From Syntrophorhabdus sp. PtaB.Bin047 (lineage in GTDB: Bacteria > Desulfobacterota > Syntrophorhabdia > Syntrophorhabdales > Syntrophorhabdaceae), in contig MVQP01000001.1 in assembly GCA_002067235.1 (NCBI GenBank), positions 1 to 64,000 on the forward strand: 64,000 nucleotides of DNA. Reading direction: 5' to 3'. A program made the position numbers and the translations under genes. The notes beneath the pieces were generated by a model. The model was given only the letters and a program-made list of their open reading frames with translations. It did not search any database and was not told where the DNA came from. Positions 1 through 8,798 of the stretch are shown here, one piece after another (the first letter of the stretch is position 1; each line of letters opens with the position of its first letter).

Positions 1-73
1 TGCAGCCTCCTGTATCGCAAATATACCTATTGTATCTCATCTGCCCATCTCCGTCAAGAAAGCCTTCCTCCAT
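1..73 (-). CDS. possible 5' end of an ORF running off the left edge
   Basis: From an ATG at 73, or a second in-frame ATG at 40, the minus strand stays open to the window edge, giving at most 24 codons. The ATG at 40 has a GGAG eight bases upstream, so it is the better start. It follows the lytic transglycosylase gene on the same strand and could be the next gene of the pilus operon. Too little is visible to suggest a product, and the frame may be open by chance. Confidence 0.2.
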   Translation of the reverse strand, partial: MEEGFLDGDGQMRYNRYICDTGGC

Positions 74-178
74 CCCTTCTGATGTGCCCGCTAAAGATCA
101 TGTCGCCACATGGGGAAAGCACTCTCGACCCTGTCCGCTTCGACGACAAGGTGGTCCGGATCTACCGGCCGCTTTTGT

Positions 179-889
179 TCACATGCTCATTCCCTGGCCG
201 CACCAATAGCCGTTGCGTTCGTCCTCTGACTCCAGTTCCCCCGGCAATAGAGAAGACACATCAGCACAATCGTTGGAACCCTCACGGGATTGTTCCTTCA
301 CTCCCGGCACATAATTCGGATTTAGCGCGTCTTCGATCTTATGTATCCATTCACTGACGCCGTCCGGTTTATTGAAGTTTGCCGTACCACCATAATCCTT
401 GCCATCGGAGTTCAAGCCGTCGTGGTAGTATTTGTAAGTTCTGGCATCTTTTCCGGTACCATACAAACCTTCGCTTTCTGCCTTCTTTTTGCACTTCATG
501 TAATACTCTACGACTGCTCCGGCATTGGACGGTATGTCAAACATATCCTTTTTGTCGACCCCATGGTCCTCTCTCGTGCCATCCAAGAATTGCCCAAAGC
601 CGGCCGCCGATTCACTTGATGCGGCATCGGGATTGAATCCCGACTCTGCCCGCACGATTGCCAGGATCCTTGCCGTATCGCTTGTGTTTAAACCATGCTG
701 CTGGCTTGATTCGATCAAGGCCTGTATCACCTGCTCCTGGACCGCAGGCGATGCATCGCCCCACCTTCTGCTGTTGCCGGCCGGTCTGCCCTGTGTACGT
801 TCTATGGGATCATTGTAATGAGAATGGGATTTTACCTCCTTATAGCCTTTCTTCCTGCTTGTGGCCATAATGGAATCATATGCAGCCAT
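179..889 (-). CDS. lytic transglycosylase-like protein at the end of the pilus operon
   Basis: A 236-residue protein with a lysozyme/SLT-like fold signature. Around residues 80-100 it has RAESGFNPDAAS followed by AAGFGQF, matching the catalytic glutamate and the downstream G-x-x-Q-F block of family 23 transglycosylases, which cut peptidoglycan. R64-type thin-pilus operons carry an equivalent gene (pilT). The start at 889 has GAGGAGG six bases upstream. The N-terminus is polar and shows no signal peptide or membrane segment, which is odd for an enzyme that must reach the periplasm; a phage-tail-like or alternative export route is possible. It lies 28 bp after the preceding gene, so it is probably co-transcribed. 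The enzyme class is fairly secure; the pilus role is inferred from position. Confidence 0.75.
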   Translation of the reverse strand: MAAYDSIMATSRKKGYKEVKSHSHYNDPIERTQGRPAGNSRRWGDASPAVQEQVIQALIESSQQHGLNTSDTARILAIVRAESGFNPDAASSESAAGFGQFLDGTREDHGVDKKDMFDIPSNAGAVVEYYMKCKKKAESEGLYGTGKDARTYKYYHDGLNSDGKDYGGTANFNKPDGVSEWIHKIEDALNPNYVPGVKEQSREGSNDCADVSSLLPGELESEDERNGYWCGQGMSM

Positions 890-917
890 GCTGACCCTCC
901 TCTTTTTCTATTCGCCG

Positions 918-1502
918 CTACCTGCCGGTCTTGAAAAGCCGTATACGTTTGAACGCATCGCGCGGCCACGGAGCAGGTAGTCCCAACTGGTTATACGCCT
1001 TCTTGAACCTGCCAATTTGTTCGTCCTTTTCGACATCCGTCTGGTCGTACGAATCCCTCTCTCCCGCAAGACGACGACCTTCAAGCGAGTATATTTCAAC
1101 CCATTCTCCCTCTGTTCCACCGCTCTGATACGTGACCAACAGATATGATCCCCTGGCACCCCGGACACAGGCCCAGGAGACGGCAAGGGCATCAAGGTAG
1201 TTGCCCGTCAACCTGCCGTCGGGTCCGAAGTGGGCCACATTCCTGCCCGAACATTCAACAACAACCGCTTTGCCGGTCGTCTTGTCAAAGAACGAGAAAT
1301 GTTGCCTTGCGCATTCCGACAAAGGTATGATGCTGTCCTCAGGAGGACATTCCGTGAACACCTTTACCACTGCATCGGAACACGCTATCTCATCAACGCT
1401 CGTAAAGAGTTCCTTTCCATTCACAGTTCCCGCAAACACGCAGGAGAGCAAAATAAGAACAAAGACAACACCGGCACAACGCTCAATGAAGTTCGCTTTC
1501 AT
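918..1502 (-). CDS. secreted protein of unknown function in the pilus operon
   Basis: A 194-residue protein with an N-terminal signal peptide (charged n-region, hydrophobic core VVFVLILLSCVFAG). The mature part has several cysteines (DEIACSD, TECPPED, ECARQHF, VECSGR), consistent with disulphides in the periplasm. I recognise no family. The ATG at 1502 is preferred over the TTG two codons upstream because GAGGG sits six bases before it. It lies between the minor pilin and the transglycosylase on the same strand, so a role in pilus assembly or adhesion is plausible but only inferred. Confidence 0.7.
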   Translation of the reverse strand: MKANFIERCAGVVFVLILLSCVFAGTVNGKELFTSVDEIACSDAVVKVFTECPPEDSIIPLSECARQHFSFFDKTTGKAVVVECSGRNVAHFGPDGRLTGNYLDALAVSWACVRGARGSYLLVTYQSGGTEGEWVEIYSLEGRRLAGERDSYDQTDVEKDEQIGRFKKAYNQLGLPAPWPRDAFKRIRLFKTGR

Positions 1503-1640
1503 GATCAACCCTCGCTCTTAAGGCAGTTAGTGCATCTTTCCAGCGACAGGGTAACACGGACACCGGCAGTCTCCCGATCATAGTGACATACTCGCTCCCA
1601 ATAGTGACCAGTCAACACGATCTCCACTCGCCGCTCCTTC

Positions 1641-2714
1641 TCACTGCGGATAGATCACCCTCTGCGAATAGACCCATTTCCCCTCACTTGCCACTCCCAC
1701 CGTCCCCCCATAGGGAGGAAGTGCCGCCGACCACGACCATTTCGGGCACGGGACAGGCGGGGCATCGCCCACCGGTGTTCCATCAACCTTCGTTATGAGG
1801 CGCACTGTGATGGGGTTCCCGAAACCGTCTGTGCTATACAGATTGCCGACATTGATAGCGGCGAGGAAGGCCGCGATGGTGCCGGCGGTCGTCGTGTTGT
1901 GCGCGGGTTCAGTGCTCCAGATGGATTTCTCAAAAGCCGCACAGCCGCATCTGGCAGAGGTTGCTCCAGAACACCTCGCATCGGGAGCGCTCCCGACGGC
2001 CTGCCAGATCCAGGGGATCATGATGTCATCGTTGCTCGTCAATCCGCCGTTGGCCCCGCAGGGATTCGATATCGCCTCCGTGGTCAGGCGGCTGAGATGG
2101 TATGACTTCATCGCCCGTGCAATGGTAAGGAGCTTCTCCTGCGAACGGACCATGTACTCGCTGTCGAGGTGGCCTGAAGTCCATGTATCTGCCATCGATG
2201 TATTCCCGCCCGCTGTTATGGTCACGCCGTAAGGTGTGCGGTTATACCCGTTCAGGTAGAGAGTCCCAGCGGTGTGTTCGTTCGCTGCTGCAAAGGTGTA
2301 GTCAGACCCGTATCCATCGATGCAGGTGGCACGGAACGTGGGCGATTCCCCGGAGAGTGTGCAGTTAGCCTCACGAAAAGTGCTCACCGCCCCGTCGCTT
2401 CGGGTGGAAACGATTAGGGTCCTCCCCGATTTATCAGTATCGTCCACAGAGGGAAGGATGGCCAGAGAACTGCAGATAGAATCGGTCCAGCCCTGGCAGT
2501 TCTCTTCCGCGTAGCGGACGTTCTCCCGGTAAAGCACCTCAAAGGCGTCCTCGATCTTCTCGAACCTCTTGATCGTGTCCGCAGTGCCTTTGAAATGGAT
2601 GACCCGGTCCATGAAGGTCACGACGGCACCCATGACGACGGAGGCAACGGCAATGGCCACGATGATCTCCAGCAAGGTGAAACCCTTGCACCTTCTTATG
2701 AGAGTCGTTCTCAT
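1641..2714 (-). CDS. minor prepilin, PilV-like
   Basis: A 357-residue protein with a type IV prepilin N-terminus: short basic leader, then GFTLLEIIVAIAVASVV with the conserved glycine, phenylalanine and Glu5, forming the pilin helix. The large C-terminal part (about residues 60-357) is rich in Gly, Thr, Asn and cysteine (NCQGW, SICSS, RCSGATSARCGC), as expected of a disulphide-bonded tip pilin or adhesin. Position after the major pilin and size match PilV, the minor pilin of R64 thin pili. It overlaps the preceding gene by 4 bp. No shufflon-like inverted repeats are seen at its 3' end. A prepilin peptidase is needed but none is visible in the window. Confidence 0.75.
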   Translation of the reverse strand: MRTTLIRRCKGFTLLEIIVAIAVASVVMGAVVTFMDRVIHFKGTADTIKRFEKIEDAFEVLYRENVRYAEENCQGWTDSICSSLAILPSVDDTDKSGRTLIVSTRSDGAVSTFREANCTLSGESPTFRATCIDGYGSDYTFAAANEHTAGTLYLNGYNRTPYGVTITAGGNTSMADTWTSGHLDSEYMVRSQEKLLTIARAMKSYHLSRLTTEAISNPCGANGGLTSNDDIMIPWIWQAVGSAPDARCSGATSARCGCAAFEKSIWSTEPAHNTTTAGTIAAFLAAINVGNLYSTDGFGNPITVRLITKVDGTPVGDAPPVPCPKWSWSAALPPYGGTVGVASEGKWVYSQRVIYPQ

Positions 2715-3289
2715 CGCAGGTCCACCATGTCATAGAAAGAGCATCCGGAGTCCGTGGCGGGTCTGGAATAGTAGTAATTCCGAACAATGCCCCCTGAGAT
2801 TTCCGATAGCATTCCCTCCGGGATTGCCTCCCTGAAAAGATGCCTGCCGTACCGTGCGTAATCAAGGTCCGTTGCTCCCCTGCAATCAAAGTCCTCCGAA
2901 GCCGGGCCTCCCCGTATCTCGGCTACCGGGCCGCTTTCATTGGGCATGAAGGCCCAGAGGAGGTCCACGTCATCGTTGCCGCATCGGACCTGCAACGTAA
3001 CACAGGTATCGATCATGGCCTGTTCGATCATCGCCTTGCGCCACTGCCTTCCTTCCTGCATCCCCTGGCGCCCGGGAGAAAAATCCAGCTTATCCGCATT
3101 GACAGTAATCTCCCTGCCCAACACCGTAACGATCCCGGCCACCTGTCCCGTCTCGTGAAAAGCGGACCTGGCCCGGTCATTCGCCAGCTTCTCATATTTC
3201 GAGGATGGCAGTCCGCCTATCCCCGCAAGAACGGAGAGAAGCACAAATGGCAAGACTGCAAGCATCAGGTACGCGATGGAAGGCAGCAT
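2711..3289 (-). CDS. membrane-anchored protein between pilin genes, unknown function
   Basis: A 192-residue protein whose N-terminus (IAYLMLAVLPFVLLSVLAGIGG) is one hydrophobic segment, either an uncleaved anchor or a signal peptide; the rest is soluble and carries several cysteines. No prepilin cleavage motif is present, so it is not itself a pilin. It lies between the major and minor prepilin genes, overlapping the latter by 4 bp, so translational coupling is likely. I do not recognise the family. A chaperone or pseudopilin-like assembly role is a guess from position. Confidence 0.65.
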   Translation of the reverse strand: MLPSIAYLMLAVLPFVLLSVLAGIGGLPSSKYEKLANDRARSAFHETGQVAGIVTVLGREITVNADKLDFSPGRQGMQEGRQWRKAMIEQAMIDTCVTLQVRCGNDDVDLLWAFMPNESGPVAEIRGGPASEDFDCRGATDLDYARYGRHLFREAIPEGMLSEISGGIVRNYYYSRPATDSGCSFYDMVDLR

Positions 3290-3313
3290 AAGGTAAGATA
3301 TCTGACCACCGGT

Positions 3314-3790
3314 CTATTTACCCGTGGATTTGCATTTCGCAATTCCTGCAAAGTCCTTGAGAACGCACTGGATGGCAGTCCCTGAGACCGCAGCAGTGGC
3401 ACAAAGATTCTGGTCGACAAGTCTGTCCATGATGGCGCTGGCCACATTTGCGCTTTCAAAGGCGGGGGTTTGAATGGTCACATCGTTCCCGAGACACATA
3501 TAAAGGTGCGCGAGGTCACCGCTCCTGAACTCAGATTCCACATAACTGGCAAGAGCGTCAGGCCATGATCCCACAACATTCTGCGCTGGAAACGAATTCT
3601 TGTACAGGAAGTACTCGGAAAGTCCTGTCGATATGATTCGCAGTCTTTCCTGGGTCGTCGAAACATTCACGGCACTCCTCCCTTTCGTTATGAGAAGTGT
3701 CGTCACACCTATGAGCATGGCCGCAAGCCCGATAACGATCACGAATTCAAGCAACGTAAAGCCCTCGTTGTTCCTCAGATGTTTCTTCAT
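3314..3790 (-). CDS. major type IV prepilin, PilS-like
   Basis: A 158-residue prepilin: basic leader ending in NNEG, then FTLLEFVIVIGLAAMLIG with Glu5 and a hydrophobic helix. The mature part is short and has the C-terminal cysteines (NLCATA, IQCVLKD, AKCKS) that usually form the pilin D-loop. It directly follows a PilQ-, PilR- and PilT-like gene run, the position of pilS in R64-type operons, so it probably builds the thin pilus shaft. GGAGG lies about five bases before the start codon. Prepilin identity is clear; major rather than minor pilin is inferred from size and order. Confidence 0.85.
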   Translation of the reverse strand: MKKHLRNNEGFTLLEFVIVIGLAAMLIGVTTLLITKGRSAVNVSTTQERLRIISTGLSEYFLYKNSFPAQNVVGSWPDALASYVESEFRSGDLAHLYMCLGNDVTIQTPAFESANVASAIMDRLVDQNLCATAAVSGTAIQCVLKDFAGIAKCKSTGK

Positions 3791-3799
3791 AATTCCTCC

Positions 3800-5017
3800 T
3801 TAAATCTTCCCCTGATCGACCCTGTCGAGAAGCTCCATCTTCAGATAGCTGTCTATGACCCCCTTTTGCTCCAGCACCGAGAGGGACATCTCGAATGTCA
3901 CGGCATTCTTTATCGCGTTGCCGCGAAAGGCGCTTTCCACCTCGTTATATGCCCCCCTTTCTACGCCGGCCTTTATCGTTGCCGGAAAGAAGAGGACCTC
4001 GGGGACAAGGATATAACCCGTCTTCTTCGAGCCGTTCACCGTGTATTCCTTGTGGATGAGCTTTTGACTCACGATTGCCGTGAGGCACTGAGCCATCTTC
4101 TTGCGCCATGCGTCGCGGTCGTCTCCATAACCGTCGAGGAGGCGCAGGGTTGTCATGGCGTCGGGGGTGTGGATGCTGGAGATGACGAGGAACCCCTTTT
4201 CCGCGGCGGTGAAGAGCGCCGTGATCTCCTCGCGTGTGCGCACCTCGCCGACAACAAGACCGGCAAGGTTGTTCCGTAAGGCCATCCTCACTCCTTCCAG
4301 GATGCCCGGGATATGGGTGCCGATCTCATACTGGCGAAAGACCGTCCTCTTGTTCTGATAGACATACTCTATGGGGTCCTCGAGGGTATAGACGGCGCCG
4401 TTCATCCGTTCCGCCAGGTGATCGAGTTCCGACGCGATGAGGGTGGTCTTGCCGGAACCAACCACACCTGTATGGAGAATGAGTCCCCGGGGATAGGAGT
4501 AGGAAAAATCGAAGAGGCCCCTGATGCCGGCGAGCATGTTGAAGGGGTCGAGTTCTTCCAGCCCGGGTATCGTGTAGGGCAGGACCCGGGCTGCAAAGCC
4601 AAGCCCTTCCTGCGAACTGGAGACACTCACGCGGAACCTGCCTATGTCTTTCACCGAGAAGGCATATTCGAAGTATCCCTTTCTGATGTGCTTTATGATG
4701 GCCGTGCCCGCATCGATGTCCGTTTCCCCGTCGAACTTCCTCTGGCGGGTCTCCGCAATAGCGGCAAGTATCTCCGCCCTGCCCGGCTTCACGAGAACAC
4801 CGTGACCAACCTCCATGACCTCGCACTTCTTGAGGATGCCTAGCCTCACAGGCCGTTTTTCGACAACGATGATATCCGTGGCGCTTCTTTCCTTTGCATA
4901 GACGAGGACGTCCCGGAACCAGCCGAGATTCTCGATGCTGAGTTCGGCCACGTTGACATTGGCGCCGCCCTTTTCCGCAGCCATATTCAATTCCGTGCTT
5001 GCTTCTTTGCCTTCCAT
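3800..5017 (-). CDS. PilT/DotB-type secretion ATPase (pilus operon)
   Basis: A 405-residue ATPase of the PilT/VirB11/DotB group. It has a Walker A GVVGSGKT, the aspartate box TLEDPIEY, the Walker B-like LVVGEVRTREE and a His box ISSIHTPDAM, all in family order. It lacks the N-terminal and zinc domains of extension ATPases such as PilB or GspE, so it fits a retraction or hexameric motor ATPase of the inner membrane base. Its start has GAGGCGAGC just upstream. It sits between the PilR-like gene and the prepilin gene; classical R64 pil operons have only the PilQ ATPase, so a second one here is unusual. This is one of three GspE/PilT-type ATPases in the T4SS-pilus region. Confidence 0.85.
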   Translation of the reverse strand: MEGKEASTELNMAAEKGGANVNVAELSIENLGWFRDVLVYAKERSATDIIVVEKRPVRLGILKKCEVMEVGHGVLVKPGRAEILAAIAETRQRKFDGETDIDAGTAIIKHIRKGYFEYAFSVKDIGRFRVSVSSSQEGLGFAARVLPYTIPGLEELDPFNMLAGIRGLFDFSYSYPRGLILHTGVVGSGKTTLIASELDHLAERMNGAVYTLEDPIEYVYQNKRTVFRQYEIGTHIPGILEGVRMALRNNLAGLVVGEVRTREEITALFTAAEKGFLVISSIHTPDAMTTLRLLDGYGDDRDAWRKKMAQCLTAIVSQKLIHKEYTVNGSKKTGYILVPEVLFFPATIKAGVERGAYNEVESAFRGNAIKNAVTFEMSLSVLEQKGVIDSYLKMELLDRVDQGKI

Positions 5018-5028
5018 GCTCGCCTCCT

Positions 5029-6051
5029 CTAGAACATTTTGCCCGCAGCCGATCTGTCGATGAATGCGAAAAGCATGGTATACACGGGCGACATCAGGAC
5101 TATGATCTGGACAGCGACAAAGACAAAGGCAACGACATTCACAAAGGACCCTATAACAGCGAATCTCAAGATGGCGTCGTTGATCATCTTGGTGCCTATC
5201 ATGGCGAAACCCTCAGACATGTTCGCCGTGTCTATCTTCACCTTGAGTAATAAATAGCTTTCAAAAGGCAGGTATTCCTCGATCTCGTCAATGACCTCCG
5301 AGAAGCTTCGCGATACCGACTCCTCGGCGACCATCCGGAATATCCGGGTCCAAACGCCCTGGGAGAATTCCGCGACACGGCGGAAGGCACTGGCCGGGGA
5401 GAGACCTGACATGAGTGCGAGAGACACAACTTTGAATGCCTGGCCAAGGACGAGGGAGTTGTACACGTTGCGGATGACAGGCATCCGGTCAGCATTCTTG
5501 GCCACAACGGCGATGACCCCCGCGGCACCTCCCGCATACAAGACGAAGAGGATGCTGCGATGGGCAACGATGAACTGACCCATCTTATAGGGCAATTCCC
5601 TCTCGATACCCGGCAGCTTAAGGGCATTCAGAATATTCCCCAGCACAAAGGTGAGACCATACCCGACCGCTATTGATACCCCCGTCACCACCAGGGGATA
5701 GATGATACCGGAGATGATCTTCTTTTTCGCCGCGGCCAACTCCTCTTCCATGTCGATGAGTTCCTTAAGGACGGTGTTGAGGTTCCCCGTCTGCTGACCT
5801 ATCTCGATAAGGTCCACATATTTTTCAAAAAGACCCACCTCGCGCATCGCCTCGGGAAGCGTGCGGCCCTCTCTACTCACCATGTCGGAGGCGACTGACA
5901 GCCGGTCTGCCATTTCGCTGTCGGGAAGCTTGTCCGCTATCCTGCGCAGCGCCTCCTGAATGGATATGTTTGCGACCATGAGGAGGTGAAGACTCTTCAT
6001 AATCGCTATGTCGCTGACCTTCTTTCCGATATAGCGAGAGAGGATGTTCAT
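5029..6051 (-). CDS. PilR/GspF-like inner-membrane platform protein of the pilus
   Basis: A 340-residue polytopic protein of the GspF/PilC/PilR family. The pattern is two cytoplasmic helical repeats, each followed by membrane segments (IIYPLVVTGVSIAVGYGLTF, ILFVLYAGGAAGVIAVVA) and a C-terminal helix (VNVVAFVFVAVQIIVLMSPV). The first repeat has the family signature in short form (SIQEALRRIAD, then EIGQQTGNLNTVL). The ATG at 6051 overlaps the PilQ stop codon by one base, indicating tight coupling to the ATPase it should contact. It probably anchors the assembly ATPase under the secretin. Confidence 0.85.
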   Translation of the reverse strand: MNILSRYIGKKVSDIAIMKSLHLLMVANISIQEALRRIADKLPDSEMADRLSVASDMVSREGRTLPEAMREVGLFEKYVDLIEIGQQTGNLNTVLKELIDMEEELAAAKKKIISGIIYPLVVTGVSIAVGYGLTFVLGNILNALKLPGIERELPYKMGQFIVAHRSILFVLYAGGAAGVIAVVAKNADRMPVIRNVYNSLVLGQAFKVVSLALMSGLSPASAFRRVAEFSQGVWTRIFRMVAEESVSRSFSEVIDEIEEYLPFESYLLLKVKIDTANMSEGFAMIGTKMINDAILRFAVIGSFVNVVAFVFVAVQIIVLMSPVYTMLFAFIDRSAAGKMF

Positions 6052-7877
6052 CAAAGCAGCCTCGTGACCGCGTCCACGTCTATGGTTCCCAGAGTCAGCT
6101 TGTTGTAGGCATCCATGAGAATGCTGTGGCTCATGTCTGCCGCCTCCACCTTCGCTTCCATGTGGTAACCGGATATCTTTCCGTCGGAAAATTGCCCGGG
6201 TCTGAATTCAATGGCCTCACCGAGGACCGTGCGGCCCGAATAACCGGCGGAGAGCAGACGCCGCCCTCCACCGCGCCCGATCGTCTTCCTGCAGGCATCG
6301 CAGCCGTCGGAAGGGTTCGGGACGTAGAATCTCTTGTTCCTGATACTGTCGAGAAAGAGATCTCTTTCGGGATAGCGCAGCTTCCTCATCCATTCAGGCA
6401 CATTTCCCAATGGTTCCTCCATCTCCTCCTTGCAGGCACTGCAGAGCTTCTTTACCAGGACCTGGTTGACGCCCATGATAAGGTTGTCCGCCACGGCGTC
6501 GATGGAAACCCCGTAGTCCTCCACCAGCATCTGCGGGATCTGCGTGGCCCGCGATACGTGGAGGGTTCCCAGCACCAGGTGCCCCGTTTTTGAAAGGTGC
6601 ACGGCGGTGCTGACCGTTTCTTCGTCTCGCAACTCCCCTATGAAGATAACGTCCGGGTCATGCCTCTTGAAGGCCCGCGCAAACTCCGGGAACCCCACCA
6701 CGTGTATGCTGGCCTTGCCGCCCTTCTCACTGCCCGCATCCTCCACATATTCAAATGTCTGGAACTGCCTTCCGCCGGGTATCTGGTACTCGATGGGATC
6801 CTCGACACAGAGTATGCATTTTGTGGACGGAAGGCCTGCCAGGAGGGTGTTTACCGTTCTCGACTTTCCGCTCCCCGTGGGACCGGTAACGAGGATTATG
6901 CCCCGGTTGCGGCTGACGGCCGTTGCGAACATACCCGCATGGTAGTCCAGATATCCGAGATCCTGGAGCTTCTCGTTGCGGATGTCCGTCTTGGCGAGAA
7001 CGCGGAGTACAACGTCGCTATTTACCCCGTCGGGTTTCCAGATGAGCGACATCCTGAGATCCACGTCCGTGTGCCATCCCACATCCTCCTTCCTGCATAT
7101 GATCTTGCCGTCCAGCGGCCTTCGCTTCTCGTCCGTTTTGAGGGAGGGCGTCATTTCCTTTGCCCAGTTGATAAGCACGTTAACAAGGGAACGTCCCTTT
7201 TCGGCCTTCAAAGCATGGACATCGACAAGGTCGCCAAGGAGCCTGAAACGGATCTTGTATATATCCTGTGTGGGGAGGGGAAAGATATGGATGTCCGTGG
7301 CGCCGTGGACGAGGGCATCCCTGATGAAAGGTTGGATGAAATTTCTCGATACCTGCGTATCGGCCACCACGGCTCTGGCTGGATCCATCGGCCCCGCGAA
7401 CCCGCTTTTGATCTCGATGTTGTGGAAATCATCTTTCCGGAGAAGAAAGAACCTGTCTTCGCCGATATGGTCCATCTCGAGGTCTTTGAGCGCCATGGGA
7501 TGCCAGGCATAGACATGGGTGAAAGAGCCGCCCCGGCCATCCTCTATCGTGGACATGATGAGACTGCCGGCGTTGACATGCCGGATGCGCCCTTGCACAC
7601 TCTGAGCCGTGGGGATCCCCGTAAGGGATTGGAAGACGGTGCGGAGTTCCTCGTAGGTCATTACGTTCTCTATTTCGCAGATGACGTTATAAACGCTCTG
7701 ATCTATGTGTTTTGCCCTGTCAAGGTAGAGGCCAAAGGACTCCGGTGCCATGCCTTTCGTCTCGACGAGATACCGCGATATCGCGTTCTCCACATGGAAG
7801 CGATCGAGCGATCTGATCCGGCAGGCTATCCCGGCTGCAGGGCGCTCACCGGGTATCATCGAGGGTCCATCAGTCAT
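6051..7877 (-). CDS. PilQ/GspE-type pilus assembly ATPase
   Basis: A 608-residue extension ATPase. The N-terminal 190 residues form an N1-like region; the C-terminal half has Walker A GPTGSGKS, the box CVEDPIEYQIPGG, Walker B VIFIGELRDEETV and His box LGTLHVS. It also has a four-cysteine zinc site (CSACKEE and CDACRK), typical of GspE/PilB/PilQ. The start ATG overlaps the stop of the PilP-like gene (ATGA). In R64 the equivalent PilQ powers thin-pilus assembly. Length is somewhat above the approximately 520 residues of R64 PilQ, because of the N-terminus. Confidence 0.9.
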   Translation of the reverse strand: MTDGPSMIPGERPAAGIACRIRSLDRFHVENAISRYLVETKGMAPESFGLYLDRAKHIDQSVYNVICEIENVMTYEELRTVFQSLTGIPTAQSVQGRIRHVNAGSLIMSTIEDGRGGSFTHVYAWHPMALKDLEMDHIGEDRFFLLRKDDFHNIEIKSGFAGPMDPARAVVADTQVSRNFIQPFIRDALVHGATDIHIFPLPTQDIYKIRFRLLGDLVDVHALKAEKGRSLVNVLINWAKEMTPSLKTDEKRRPLDGKIICRKEDVGWHTDVDLRMSLIWKPDGVNSDVVLRVLAKTDIRNEKLQDLGYLDYHAGMFATAVSRNRGIILVTGPTGSGKSRTVNTLLAGLPSTKCILCVEDPIEYQIPGGRQFQTFEYVEDAGSEKGGKASIHVVGFPEFARAFKRHDPDVIFIGELRDEETVSTAVHLSKTGHLVLGTLHVSRATQIPQMLVEDYGVSIDAVADNLIMGVNQVLVKKLCSACKEEMEEPLGNVPEWMRKLRYPERDLFLDSIRNKRFYVPNPSDGCDACRKTIGRGGGRRLLSAGYSGRTVLGEAIEFRPGQFSDGKISGYHMEAKVEAADMSHSILMDAYNKLTLGTIDVDAVTRLL

Positions 7878-8782
7878 TGTGCCGCCACCTTGAGGGTCCT
7901 CCCACTCTTGAGGCGGACCTCGTTTATCGTGATCGACGTAACGGCATCTCCGTCCACAGGGGAACCCACCTTCAGCTCACCCCTGTTCGTCAACGCTATC
8001 GAGGCCTCGCTGGTTTGTATGACTCCCATCACCCTGAGCTCTCCGAGACGTTCACCTCCATCGGCGATATCGGGAAGGATGGGAAGCTCGCCGCCAGCGA
8101 GACTTGATCGCGAAGAACGGGGCACCCGACCGGACCTCGCTGAGCGTCCTTTCTCTTTCAGCGATGATTTCGACGCCTTTGCGTCCTGAAACCTCTTCAG
8201 GAATTTCTCGCGAAAGGGATTGTCATCCCTCAACACAAGCTGACTCAGAAGCGTCTCGGGCTGAGCTGGCGCGGCAGAGGGCTTCGATGGCGCACCATCC
8301 CGGCCGGCTTTCTCCAAGGGCGATGGAATCGTCCCGGGAGGAGGAGATGCCTCCCTCACGGACGGCGTCTCGGACGCAACCTGAGCGCCCGCTCCTGTCT
8401 TTTCGGGCGACACATCACTGACCCGTTTATCCGGGGACGATAGACGGGGAGTTTGCAGGACTTCGCCTGCCTGCCCTTCGACGAACGGCGCCTCCCGCAA
8501 GGCCGGAACATTCTTTTCTCCCCCGACATCAATGGCCCTTACAAGTCCGGATGGATTGCCGGAAATCCTCCTGTTCAACAAGTTGCGGGTGTAGTTGAGG
8601 TAATAGTAACCTCCTGCTGCAATCACAAGAACCAGGAAAACTCCTGTGTAGAGAGCAGCCCTGAACGGGACGCTGCCGCCTTTTTTGGAACCTTTCCCCT
8701 CAACGGCCGGATAATCGTCGCCGGTATATTCATCGCTGAGATCCTTATCTCGATCTTCTTTCTTCACAAATGGAAGTCTCAT
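7874..8782 (-). CDS. PilP-like inner-membrane/periplasmic pilus protein
   Basis: A 302-residue bitopic protein: about 40 polar cytoplasmic residues, one membrane helix (ALYTGVFLVLVIAAGGYYYL), a long Pro/Ser/Lys-rich linker and a C-terminal domain with GELRVMGVIQTSEASIAL then GELKVGSPVDG. That domain resembles the small beta domain of PilP and the homology region of GspC, which contacts the secretin periplasmic domains. Order secretin-PilO-PilP-PilQ matches R64. It overlaps the downstream ATPase by 4 bp. Confidence 0.75.
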   Translation of the reverse strand: MRLPFVKKEDRDKDLSDEYTGDDYPAVEGKGSKKGGSVPFRAALYTGVFLVLVIAAGGYYYLNYTRNLLNRRISGNPSGLVRAIDVGGEKNVPALREAPFVEGQAGEVLQTPRLSSPDKRVSDVSPEKTGAGAQVASETPSVREASPPPGTIPSPLEKAGRDGAPSKPSAAPAQPETLLSQLVLRDDNPFREKFLKRFQDAKASKSSLKEKGRSARSGRVPRSSRSSLAGGELPILPDIADGGERLGELRVMGVIQTSEASIALTNRGELKVGSPVDGDAVTSITINEVRLKSGRTLKVAAQ

Positions 8783-8798
8783 AGCCTATCCCCCGGAT

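Noticed and set aside
1641-2200. possible shufflon at the pilV-like 3' end
   Set aside because: No repeated inverted segments or site-specific recombinase gene were found by eye in 1-2714.
6597-8189. 530-codon plus-strand open frame
   Set aside because: It is antisense to the PilQ- and PilP-like genes, whose motifs and overlaps are clear; GC-rich codon bias keeps the opposite frame open.
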